A stretch of 61,148 bases of DNA from an uncultured Actinomycetes bacterium (GTDB lineage: Bacteria; Actinomycetota; Actinomycetes; Nanopelagicales; Nanopelagicaceae), in assembly GCA_903843225.1 (NCBI GenBank), contig CAIMOX010000004.1:1-61148 (forward strand), given 5' to 3'. The position numbers and the translations under genes are program-made. Below are positions 25,927 to 33,426 of this stretch, piece by piece. Under the pieces are notes generated by a model. The model had not been told where the DNA came from. It worked only from the letters and a program-made list of their open reading frames with translations, and did no database searches. Positions within the stretch are counted from its first letter, which is position 1. Each line of letters begins with the position of its first letter.

Positions 25927-26256
25927 ATGGGTAAGCGAGTTCTTGCTCATTATTACTATCGCGTCAAGTTCGGGCAATACGCAAAAGCAAATAAATATTT
26001 TGAAGAGATAAAGGCTGAGGCGCTCAAACTCGGTATTAGTGATGTACTTATGGGAACAGTTGAGATCGGACAGAACTCACCATCAACCTACTTCTCACTC
26101 ATTTTTGAAAGCGCTGATGCTTACGGTCGCCAGTGGGGCGGCGGCTCAGAGTATGAAACCAAGAGCGCTGCATGGGTTGCTTTATGGAAGCGAATTAGTG
26201 GAGAAGAGCATCAGGTCATCGAAGGTGTGGGATCAGACCTGATCTACGAGAAGTAA
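25927..26256 (+). CDS. Small protein of unknown function, possibly a dimeric alpha-beta barrel fold
   Basis: A 109-residue soluble protein with GAGGG before the ATG. It starts MGKRVLAHYYYRVKFGQYAKANKYFEE, alternates strands and helices, and ends HQVIEGVGSDLIYEK. The size and pattern (strand, helix, DVLMGTVEI strand, STYFSLIFE strand, helix) resemble NIPSNAP or monooxygenase-like dimeric barrels, but no specific family is certain. It is a single gene between the ABC exporter and a convergent operon. Confidence 0.65.
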   Translation: MGKRVLAHYYYRVKFGQYAKANKYFEEIKAEALKLGISDVLMGTVEIGQNSPSTYFSLIFESADAYGRQWGGGSEYETKSAAWVALWKRISGEEHQVIEGVGSDLIYEK

Positions 26257-26274
26257 AAGAGCAATTCGCCCGTC

Positions 26275-26754
26275 TCAACCACCAAACTCGAGATTAAGTT
26301 GCACTTCAGTGCTCGTTAGAGCTGAGGAAGAATCCAAACTAGCGCCGATAGAGCTAAAGTGAGTTGGATCAGCGGATTTTAATTTCATTCCAAAGATCAG
26401 CGCACGCATGGCACCTTGATCTGGGGTTTCTAGACTAGGGCTATACCCCCCAACAATTTGAATCGACGAGATGGGTGTTTCAAGAGGTAGTCCGTTCGAC
26501 TTTTCATAACTAACGATATCTGATCGAATTGCCGCCATGTCGAAGTTTGGGTAGATCTTACTGACAAGATATTGTGCAGCTTGATCTGAATGACTTTTTG
26601 CAGCAATGGTTGTGGACGGCAAGTTTGGTACCTTAGGAACGAAGGAGATCGTGGCCAAGAAGATCACCATCAGAGCCAAAAAAAGATCTGCATACATCCA
26701 GCCAGCCTGTCCGAGAATATCGGGTTTTCCGACTTCACTATATCGGCGCCTCAT
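26275..26754 (-). CDS. Stator-like membrane protein (MotB/ExbD/ZorB-like layout)
   Basis: A 159-residue protein with a short basic cytoplasmic head, one membrane helix (about residues 18-40, GWMYADLFLALMVIFLATI) and an outer domain of about 115 residues. An Asp at position 23 near the start of the helix follows the YAD arrangement of MotB and ZorB, where it carries protons. The outer domain (IVGGYSP.....GAMRALIFGMKL) faintly resembles an OmpA-like peptidoglycan-binding fold. The ATG overlaps the stop of the partner membrane gene by four bases. Function unknown; a proton-driven stator is inference. Confidence 0.6.
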   Translation of the reverse strand: MRRRYSEVGKPDILGQAGWMYADLFLALMVIFLATISFVPKVPNLPSTTIAAKSHSDQAAQYLVSKIYPNFDMAAIRSDIVSYEKSNGLPLETPISSIQIVGGYSPSLETPDQGAMRALIFGMKLKSADPTHFSSIGASLDSSSALTSTEVQLNLEFGG

Positions 26755-27464
26755 TGGATCTTCCGAATTGACTTGAGTGCATCCTTCGAAATATCCTGCA
26801 GAATCTTTGTCGATCTAGCGAGCGATTCTGTAGAACTTGTTAATCGATTGACACCTTGGGCCATTGATTGATTCATAACAAGAGGAGTCAGAGTTCGCTT
26901 ATCAAAGAAGAAATCGACGATTGCAAGACCAATTTCAATTCGAGCTGTATCTGCCATCTCAATTTGAGCTTCCTCAATCATAGAAATACGACGATCAGTA
27001 AAGCTCACAGCAACCGTCAGAGCGATAACAATTGTAATGAGTAGGAAGTCAAGGAAGGCAATGTGCCCAATTACCCATTCTCGTCCCAGAATATGAAACC
27101 CGTTCTGCCAAAACTCTAGGAAGTTAGCAACTGAACCAGTATTTCGGGAGACATAAATTGCAAAAGCAGAGGTCGCGTGACTAACAGCGCTCCACGTCAA
27201 GGCCACGGGAACGAAGACGAGAATATTTCGAACTAGCGTCAGGGCAAAAGATAGGCGTTTTAAAAGAGAGCTTGGTGAAGAATTCGGGTGTGGTAACAAA
27301 ATAAAAGGATCAAGAGTCGCAAACTTTGGCCAACGCTTGCGGCTAACAAGTCCATCTGTGATCGCTTTGATGTAGGGATCATCAGTAGCACCGTATTCTT
27401 TGGCCCATCGCGAAACCTTCTCTGCAAGGATGAGATGTGATTGAAGCTTTGGTGTCCGTGCCAT
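26751..27464 (-). CDS. Two-helix membrane protein, possible stator partner (MotA/ExbB/ZorA-like role)
   Basis: A 237-residue protein: about 70 cytoplasmic residues, a first membrane helix near residues 76-103, an outer loop with aromatic residues (LEFWQNGFHILGREW), a second helix near 130-155 (FLDFLLITIVIALTVAVSF), and a C-terminal helical tail of about 80 residues ending MAQGVNRLTSSTESLARST. A long helix after the membrane part is also a property of ZorA-type proteins, but I see no clear MotA/ExbB signature. ATG at 27464 abuts the stop of the kinase reading frame, so kinase and both membrane proteins are one translation unit. Confidence 0.6.
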   Translation of the reverse strand: MARTPKLQSHLILAEKVSRWAKEYGATDDPYIKAITDGLVSRKRWPKFATLDPFILLPHPNSSPSSLLKRLSFALTLVRNILVFVPVALTWSAVSHATSAFAIYVSRNTGSVANFLEFWQNGFHILGREWVIGHIAFLDFLLITIVIALTVAVSFTDRRISMIEEAQIEMADTARIEIGLAIVDFFFDKRTLTPLVMNQSMAQGVNRLTSSTESLARSTKILQDISKDALKSIRKIQ

Positions 27465-29162
27465 TTAGAGCTCCTTGCCTGCCGCGGGGATTTCAGCAAC
27501 TAACGTCGCTTTTTGATTCTTATTGATTAACTGCCAATTCTTGTTGGTGGCTTTGTCATAAATCATCGCTCCAAAGCCTCCGGTGAAGGAGTGCACCAGC
27601 TAACCATCATTGGATGCTTCGAGCGAGATTGAATCGGCTTTGTACTCGATTGTAAAAGTAATCGCTGTCGCAGCCCCGTGCCTACATGCATTCGAAATAG
27701 CCTCGCTAACCACTTCGCATAGTTGGTCTAAGGCGATCGAATCTGGACATGAATCAATTGATCTCTCACTAATTAGGACGTCGATGAGTGGTGACCAGAG
27801 ATCTTTAATAGTTTCTAGCCGGTCTCGAATTGGGATCTGGCTCTCTACAGATGTAATCGAATCTGGCAAGATCAAATAACTAGTAATAATCTCGAGCTCC
27901 TTCCGAACTTGACCTTCCGTCTTTAGATTATAAATTCGAAAGGCGGAGCTATTTAATTTAGTTTGAAGTGAGCCATGAAGAAACCGAGCAAGTTTGTCTA
28001 ACGATGCATTATGAGAATAGATATGTGTTGTGATATTTCGGTATTCTGTGAAGTATCGACTTTGAATCTTATCTAGAGATTGCAAAGAGGTCATTAGATA
28101 AGCACCCGAGAAAGGTACCATCAAGATTAAAAAGATCGTCCATAAAGCTATCAAGATAAAGGATTTGAGATCCAAAATTCCATTAAGTAGTCTATAAGCG
28201 CCAAGGCAACAGAGAGCATTGAGTAGTCCCGCTATTACTGAGAACAGAAAGACATAATTAACGGCAGGAAGTGTGTGCTTGTAAGTCCAAACGAGCAAAG
28301 CAATTAATGCCATGAAGGAAGTAGTATTGAGAGTGAATAGAATTAAGCCTTTCGCGATTCCAAATCCGCTGATATCACTTCGAATTTGAGTAGCACTGTA
28401 AAAGGAAACCATCCAAGGCCACTGTCTCTCTATCGAATCTGGAATTAAGAGCATTAGGGCAAGTGAATCTTTGAATAACTTTTGATGATTTGTAGTAGCT
28501 GTTACAACCCGGTGGCTTAGCGGTCGAACTAGATTGTTCGCTAAATCACGAATCTCTCTCGCTATCTGTGAGTTTTGAGGCAAATTTTTCTTCTGTGATA
28601 ATTTCAAGATCTCATTTCGACTCTTATCAAGGCGGTGTGAAACTTCTTCTACTAGCCTAATGCGAATCGGAGTTATATTTTTAGCATCTTTTAATTGCTC
28701 AATACTTGTCAAGATCGCATGATGCTGTGCCGTAGCTTTGGATATTTCATAGTAGGAAAAGGAGATTAGAGCGGTAAAAGGCACTGCAATACATCCGATC
28801 AAAGAACCATTGATAATTCGGATAAATCCAACGCCGAGAGTCTCAGATGGAATATGGTAAATCATTCGAGCACAAGTGAAGGTGATCGCACCACGAAAAG
28901 CTCCGAGCCCTAGACCCAATGAGAATAGAGCGTTATTAGAGATGGGATTCTCAATGCGGTCAGCCAGCAAGGTTTTATCAAGTATTACTAGGAAAAAGAC
29001 CGAGAGAAGAAGTGAGATTGTAGAAACGACCGTCCATCGCAGAAAGATTTGCTTTGAAATGTTATCTTCGGTTAGTGGAATGCTAAGAATAAGAAATGGA
29101 ACGAAGAGAACACCGATACGATAATTGATCGCGTGTCGCCCGCCCAGAATTATGGTTCTCAA
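27465..29162 (-). pseudogene. Membrane sensor histidine kinase interrupted by an in-frame TAG
   Basis: The open frame from 29162 gives 520 residues and ends at TAG (27,600-27,602). Reading on in the same frame adds 44 residues (LVHSFTGGFGAMIYD ... AEIPAAGKEL) up to TAA at 27,465-27,467, directly before the next ATG. The 520 residues hold about eight membrane helices, the phosphoacceptor block ARFLHGSLQTKL (His396), and the N box EAISNACRHG (Asn491). The TAG falls right after SLEASNDG, the first Gly box; the second Gly box (TGGFGAM) lies behind it. The stopped product lacks an essential part of the ATP lid. It could be an inactivating mutation, programmed readthrough or a sequencing error. The 4-base overlap with the regulator gene shows a single operon. 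Confidence 0.8.
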
Positions 29163-29812
29163 TTGATGTGACTATTTTCGCTCGGGATCGATCCAGATTC
29201 TTGAAAATATAATCGAGATAACTCGACACGCTTGTTAATGTGTCTGTCATCTATCCTGAAGTGATGAATCAAACGCGAAATTGCCTGCTCTACCGATTTC
29301 TCGCGCACTCCTCTTACTTTTGCGATCTCGGTATTAGAGAAACCGAGAGCAACGAGTCGAAGTGTTTCAAGTTGAGCGTCTGGAATCGATATGCCCTGTT
29401 TTTTTATTGGCGCCGATTCACTATGTAGATTTTTTGATAATGAAAGTAAAATTTCTTGATGTAATTTCTCTACCTCATGAATATCGCGCTTCACTAGGTA
29501 GCGCGATCCTCCAGGAAGCCTGGCAATTTTCGGATCTAAATATCTCGGATCATTGAATCCAGTCAGTAAGACGATCCCGATCCGTGGAAGGATTCTTCTA
29601 AGCCCTAAAGCTAGGTCGACTCCATTAGGTCCAAATCCCAAATCAAGATCTAAGACTGCCACGTCGGGCTTGGAGACCCCGGCAACCTTCATAGCGGATG
29701 CGACCGATCCAGTGTCATGCACAATTTCAAGGCCTTGTAGTTGGAGTGCTGCCTTGATCGTAGTACGAGTGAAGGCATCATCCTCGACGAGCATGACCCG
29801 CAATCTTTGCAT
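29159..29812 (-). CDS. LuxR/NarL-family response regulator
   Basis: A 217-residue regulator: receiver domain (about 1-120) with acidic pair EDD at 10-12, phosphoacceptor block VAVLDLDLG (Asp55), LLTGF and the conserved Lys in YLVKRD; then a LuxR-type helix-turn-helix (about 140-195, DAQLETLRLVALGFSNTEIAKVRGV). It overlaps the kinase gene by four bases and is the first gene of the minus-strand operon. The recognition helix region (REKSVEQAISRLIHHF) is typical of the family. Candidate targets are its own operon and the divergent surface-protein genes at 30,028 and 30,841. Confidence 0.88.
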   Translation of the reverse strand: MQRLRVMLVEDDAFTRTTIKAALQLQGLEIVHDTGSVASAMKVAGVSKPDVAVLDLDLGFGPNGVDLALGLRRILPRIGIVLLTGFNDPRYLDPKIARLPGGSRYLVKRDIHEVEKLHQEILLSLSKNLHSESAPIKKQGISIPDAQLETLRLVALGFSNTEIAKVRGVREKSVEQAISRLIHHFRIDDRHINKRVELSRLYFQESGSIPSENSHIN

Positions 29813-30027
29813 AGGACTAAAATAGTGTGTTCTAGGTTGAGGGGTTACCCCTTCGGGGGATCGCCATATCTAGATAGTAGGGCTAACCCAGCGTGCCAGC
29901 CATTCCCACGCCTGTAAAAGTTGCCAGTTTCAGCGGAAAAAAAAATCTCAGTGAAAAATACGCTTCGTGTCGTATCCCCACGACATTGAGTTGCTGTAAG
30001 CCGTAAGAGCTTCTAAAGGAGGCGGTC
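29813..30027. promoter_or_regulatory. Divergent intergenic region between the two-component operon and surface-protein genes
   Basis: This 215-base stretch must hold promoters for both directions. In the leader of the minus-strand operon (29,841-29,858) two hairpins share one arm: CCCC-GAA-GGGG and GGGG-TAA-CCCC, so only one can form at a time. On the plus strand AAAGGAGG lies 6 bases before the ATG at 30,028, an unusually strong ribosome binding site. I could not assign -10/-35 boxes with confidence. Confidence 0.45.
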
Positions 30028-30825
30028 ATGAAGAGTTGGACTAGACATCGATTCTTTGGTTCATGTGCAATTGCCGTGGGGTCACTTGGATTGGCTCTGA
30101 TTTTCTCTCCTGTTATTTCAAGTTCAGCAACATCACCAGCTGGAAGCACTGAAAGAGATACCATCGGAGGATCTACAGTCCCTGCACCACAGTGCCAGTG
30201 GGCGATCAACGGTTCGACTACTACTCCCGCAATGGCAAATGCAACGAAATACGCTGGAACACAATTAACTCTGACCGCAGCGCCAGTTACTTCAAGCGCT
30301 AAGGTTATTGCAGTTGGCTCTGACCCAAGCGCAACCTGCGTGTGGTGGTCCGCAACGGGTCAAAATGCATCAATCACAGCAAGTATGGCCCCAAATATTT
30401 ATTTAGGTGACCACTGGAACGGGATATATAACAGTTCTTATTTCCCTCACACAACATCCAACTATGGAATGTATGATGCAAACGGATATCTTTCATGGGT
30501 CTTCAAAAGTCCGTCAACTGATTTAGATATGACAGCGACTACAAATGGCGATAACACCGCATCTTGTGTTTACAACACACTCGGTCTCTCATCTGCGAAT
30601 GCATCAGGAGCATCACTTGCTTCGGTCGGAAACCACAATAGCCAGGCCGGCTGTTCATGGAGCACTGTTTACTCCACTGCAATCCCAGATCAGAGTACTC
30701 TTTACAATGGAACAACTTCCACCGTGCCCAATGGCACTGGAAAAGCACTTGACGCCACATTCGGTAGCTACACATCGGTTACGCTGATTGGTCCAGTCGT
30801 AACTACAACCCTCTCTCTGAGCTAA
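30028..30825 (+). CDS. Secreted Ser/Thr/Asn-rich protein of unknown function
   Basis: A 265-residue exported protein with a strong Shine-Dalgarno. The signal peptide covers about residues 1-34 (SPVISSSATS). The mature part is rich in Ser, Thr and Asn, with several Cys (APQCQWAING, SATCVWWSATG, TASCVYNTLG, AGCSWSTVY) that could form two disulfides, and ends in a repetitive hydrophobic strand VTTTLSLS. This C-terminus and spacing resemble small fibre- or WxL-like surface proteins, but no WxL motif is present. It is followed 15 bases later by a DUF916-like membrane protein, so the two are likely partners. Confidence 0.72.
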   Translation: MKSWTRHRFFGSCAIAVGSLGLALIFSPVISSSATSPAGSTERDTIGGSTVPAPQCQWAINGSTTTPAMANATKYAGTQLTLTAAPVTSSAKVIAVGSDPSATCVWWSATGQNASITASMAPNIYLGDHWNGIYNSSYFPHTTSNYGMYDANGYLSWVFKSPSTDLDMTATTNGDNTASCVYNTLGLSSANASGASLASVGNHNSQAGCSWSTVYSTAIPDQSTLYNGTTSTVPNGTGKALDATFGSYTSVTLIGPVVTTTLSLS

Positions 30826-30840
30826 CTACACCAGCCATAA

Positions 30841-31974
30841 GTGCGAAAGACTTTCAGTGCGCTCATAACGATCTTGTTTGGGGTGATCATCGCAACCCCA
30901 GGATCAGCATCTGGCAATTTAGGTATCGCGGTGCAAGTCAAACCCATACCTGGGTTAAGCACAAGCTCGCAAGATAGTCACTCTACAAACCTTACATTTT
31001 TGCTTAAACCCGGTGAGAGCTCTTCGAGAGTTTTACAGATACAGAACACCGGAAATGTCCCAGGATTCTTCTCTCTTCGTTTGTCTTATAGTCATTTAGT
31101 AAATGGGATTCCAGTGTTCGATGAGAGTAAAACTAGTGAGATTACACCGTGGTTTTCGCTGAGCCAGCCCCGATTTCAAATAGGCGCCGGTGGGAGAGCC
31201 GAATCAACGATGACCCTAAATATCCCAAAGGGAACTCCTATTGGAATCCATGAGGGAACAATATTTATTACTGCAGACCCCGTGACACTCACATCTGCAA
31301 GCCGCGGTGCCCAGGCTTCGATCAAATCAAATGTTCGAATCGCACTATCTTTCTTCCTAGGTGTCGGAGACACGAATCAGATAGTTACTCTCTTTGCGAT
31401 CGAGAGTGTGCAAGAGAAATTTAATGGTGCGGCGCCTTATCTAGTTGTGAGTTTGCGCAATACAGGTAAAACACCAATCGCTCCAAGTGGATCAATAACA
31501 CTTGAAGATCCGAAGCATATATTCACAGTAAGTGCCCCGATTAATTTCAACTCTGGAACGATTCAACCTGGTACTTCTGGTGCAGTCGAAGTACCTTTAC
31601 CTGCATCAATCCCTTCAGGGAATTGGTCGGCTCTCACAACAGCAACCCAAGGGTCTGTTGTCCAAACAAGTAGAGGTGATATCACCATCTACAAGGTGGT
31701 GCCAGTAAATTACACTGGAATCTTCATCAAGGTAGGGGCGGCCGTCTTATTCATTATATTGATTTTCGTCGGCTTGATTCTTGTACGACGGAGTAAGAAA
31801 AATATTATCAATAGTAATGACTCTGAATCAAACTTAACCGAGCTTGAGTTGGCAGATACTAAGCAACCGTCAAAAAAAGTCATCAAGAAGAAGGCACCAG
31901 CAAAGAAGGCACCAGCAAAGAAGGCACCAGCAAAGAAGGCACCAGCAAAGAAGGCACCAGCAAAGAAGCGTTAG
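30841..31974 (+). CDS. DUF916-like (WxL-interacting-protein-like) surface membrane protein with a Lys/Ala/Pro repeat tail
   Basis: A 377-residue protein starting with GTG at 30841. Signal peptide ends near PGSASG. The outer part has two Ig-like domains: first LLKPGESSSRVLQIQNTGNVPGFFSL ... with PWFSLSQPRFQIGAGG and PIGIHEGTIFIT, then LVVSLRNTGKTPIAP. This fits DUF916-type proteins that bind surface partners in Gram-positive bacteria. One membrane helix lies near residues 300-322 (AAVLFIILIFVGLILV), followed by a cytoplasmic tail of about 55 residues ending in five KKAPA-type repeats. The basic tail could bind nucleic acid, ribosomes or acidic phospholipid; this is inference. It is expected to pair with the secreted protein encoded just upstream. 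Confidence 0.72.
   Translation: MRKTFSALITILFGVIIATPGSASGNLGIAVQVKPIPGLSTSSQDSHSTNLTFLLKPGESSSRVLQIQNTGNVPGFFSLRLSYSHLVNGIPVFDESKTSEITPWFSLSQPRFQIGAGGRAESTMTLNIPKGTPIGIHEGTIFITADPVTLTSASRGAQASIKSNVRIALSFFLGVGDTNQIVTLFAIESVQEKFNGAAPYLVVSLRNTGKTPIAPSGSITLEDPKHIFTVSAPINFNSGTIQPGTSGAVEVPLPASIPSGNWSALTTATQGSVVQTSRGDITIYKVVPVNYTGIFIKVGAAVLFIILIFVGLILVRRSKKNIINSNDSESNLTELELADTKQPSKKVIKKKAPAKKAPAKKAPAKKAPAKKAPAKKR
31891..31965 (+). repeat. Five perfect 15-base tandem repeats inside a coding region
   Basis: The unit AAGGCACCAGCAAAG occurs five times without a mismatch and encodes KAPAK repeats at the C-terminus of the DUF916-like protein. Perfect identity implies recent expansion or length variation between strains. 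Confidence 0.95.
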
Positions 31975-32060
31975 CTTCTCGCAATTACGGTTTTATGAAA
32001 CTTCACAATATTAAGGATCGGGACGCCACGAATGCCCCATAGGTGAAAAACCCAGCGCAC

Positions 32061-32077
32061 ACCGCCCTTTCGGCGGT
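32061..32077 (+). terminator. Short GC-rich hairpin downstream of the DUF916-like gene
   Basis: ACCGCC-CTTTC-GGCGGT forms a six-base-pair stem. No T run follows, so it is at best a weak terminator or mRNA 3' stabiliser. It lies 87 bases after the stop and before tRNA-Lys. Confidence 0.4.
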
Positions 32078-32135
32078 ACCAGCCAAACCAATTAAGCCAG
32101 TTAAGTCAACAAAGTAATCTGTGATTCTTTCTTCC

Positions 32136-32170
32136 TATAGACTCTCCCACTGAGCGTGAAAGCGCTCGTG
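32136..32170 (+). promoter_or_regulatory. -10 box and leader of tRNA-Lys copy 1
   Basis: TATAGA (32,136-32,141) is followed by a leader with a small stem (GAGCG...CGCTC). The leader is repeated exactly before tRNA-Lys copy 2 (TATAGA at 47,774), with a two-base insertion just after the box, so the duplicated unit includes promoter and tRNA. Confidence 0.55.
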
Positions 32171-32243
32171 GGGCCTATAGCTCAGTCGGTAGAGCAACGG
32201 ACTTTTAATCCGTGGGTCGACAGTTCGAGCCTGTCTGGGCCCA
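32171..32243 (+). tRNA. tRNA-Lys(TTT), copy 1
   Basis: A 73-base cloverleaf: acceptor GGGCCTA/TGGGCCC, anticodon loop CTTTTAA, T-arm GACAG-TTCGAGC-CTGTC, discriminator A; CCA not encoded. It differs from copy 2 (47,811) only by one compensated base pair in the T-stem (A-T here, G-C there). It marks the left edge of the catabolic cassette. Confidence 0.96.
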
Positions 32244-32283
32244 CTTCTCTGTAGTCCCGGCGTACCATCTTCTATAAATCAGA

Positions 32284-33408
32284 TTAGGCCACGGTGTATT
32301 TATCGACAAGATCAAGATCAAGTTCAAGTCCTAATCCGGGAGCTGTGGGAACTTTGATCTTGCCATTTGCTGGGGTCGGATAACCGCCAATAAATATCTC
32401 GCGAAGTGGATTATCAATAAACATATATTCGAGTCTGTATAACTCAGGGGCAGCTGAAGCAATTTGCAGCGCTGCTAGATGACTAATACCACCAGAGAAT
32501 CCAGTGTGAGGTGCAAATCTTGCACCAAATGCATGTGTTAATACCATTGCATGGCGTGCTCCAGTGATTCCACCACAACGTGCGAGGTCAGGTTGAACGA
32601 CGTCAAGTAAGCCGCGCTCAAGAAACTTTCGGAAGCCATAAGCTAGGAAGACAGTCTCTCCACCAGCGAGTGGTACCGAGGAATGCTGTCGCACTGCTGC
32701 ATAACCGTCAAGATTGTCAGGATGGACCGGTTCTTCGAAGAAACATATATCGAGATCTTCAAGGCGCTTAGCCATCCACACAGCATCTGCGGCGTCATAG
32801 GCGCTATTTGCATCGAGACCTAGCTCTACCTTATCCCCAACAGCTTCACGAATCGCTCGAATTTTTTCGATATCAGCATACTTTCCGCCAGATTCTTTGG
32901 AGTGGCCTGACTTAAGTTTGATCATTGTGTGACCCTTGGCCATCTGGTCTTTCGTTTCAGCGATCATCTCTTCGGTTTTCGCAATGTAAACAGATGATGC
33001 GTAGACCTCAAGCTCATCGCGGCCGGCTCCATATAACAAGTCACGGATTGGTTTATTTGCCTTTTTGCCTGCAATATCCCACAGCGCTGTGTCGATTCCA
33101 CTGATTGCCTCAATAATGATTCCGGCAGAGTGCCCGAAGCGGCGGAGTTGATTTACCATAAAGAGGTAGAGACCTTCGATTTTTTCAGGATCTTTGCCAA
33201 TGAGTAGGGGAGCAAAGAGCTTTTCAACTGCTTCTTTGGTGGCTTCTCCACCCGACCGAGCGATGGATTCACCATACCCGATGATTCCTTCATCGGTCTC
33301 AATGGTTACCAAGACTGCACTAAATTCAGGATAGCGACCCGCAGCAAAAACCACACTCTTTTCAGGGCGGCCTTTCAGAACTCGGGCGTTGATTTGGGTT
33401 ATTTTCAT
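32284..33408 (-). CDS. Enolase-superfamily sugar-acid dehydratase (mandelate racemase / muconate lactonizing enzyme type)
   Basis: A 374-residue protein with the N-terminal capping domain and a C-terminal barrel. Catalytic Lys pair in MIKLKSGH; metal ligands Asp in GLDANSAYD, Glu in FFEEPV and Glu in AGGETVF; His in APHTGFSGG. This KxK/His set is the mandelate-racemase subgroup, where most members dehydrate aldonic or uronic acids to 2-keto-3-deoxy acids. The exact substrate cannot be read from sequence. It is the last gene of a minus-strand operon of kinase, dehydrogenases and aldolase, which supports a sugar-acid dehydration step. Confidence 0.85.
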   Translation of the reverse strand: MKITQINARVLKGRPEKSVVFAAGRYPEFSAVLVTIETDEGIIGYGESIARSGGEATKEAVEKLFAPLLIGKDPEKIEGLYLFMVNQLRRFGHSAGIIIEAISGIDTALWDIAGKKANKPIRDLLYGAGRDELEVYASSVYIAKTEEMIAETKDQMAKGHTMIKLKSGHSKESGGKYADIEKIRAIREAVGDKVELGLDANSAYDAADAVWMAKRLEDLDICFFEEPVHPDNLDGYAAVRQHSSVPLAGGETVFLAYGFRKFLERGLLDVVQPDLARCGGITGARHAMVLTHAFGARFAPHTGFSGGISHLAALQIASAAPELYRLEYMFIDNPLREIFIGGYPTPANGKIKVPTAPGLGLELDLDLVDKYTVA

Positions 33409-33426
33409 ATCATCTCCTTGTAGTCA

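Noticed and set aside
29861-30027. Riboswitch upstream of the secreted protein gene
   Set aside because: No known aptamer core (c-di-GMP, c-di-AMP or other) could be recognised; only a strong ribosome binding site is evident.
31891-31965. Tandem 15-base repeats considered as a CRISPR or regulatory array
   Set aside because: The repeats are contiguous without spacers, in frame, and encode the protein tail. No CRISPR array or cas gene is visible in the window.
29159-31974. Possible Zorya-type anti-phage system because of the stator-like pair
   Set aside because: No ZorC/ZorD/ZorE helicase or nuclease genes are adjacent, and the operon contains a two-component system instead. Kept only as structural analogy.
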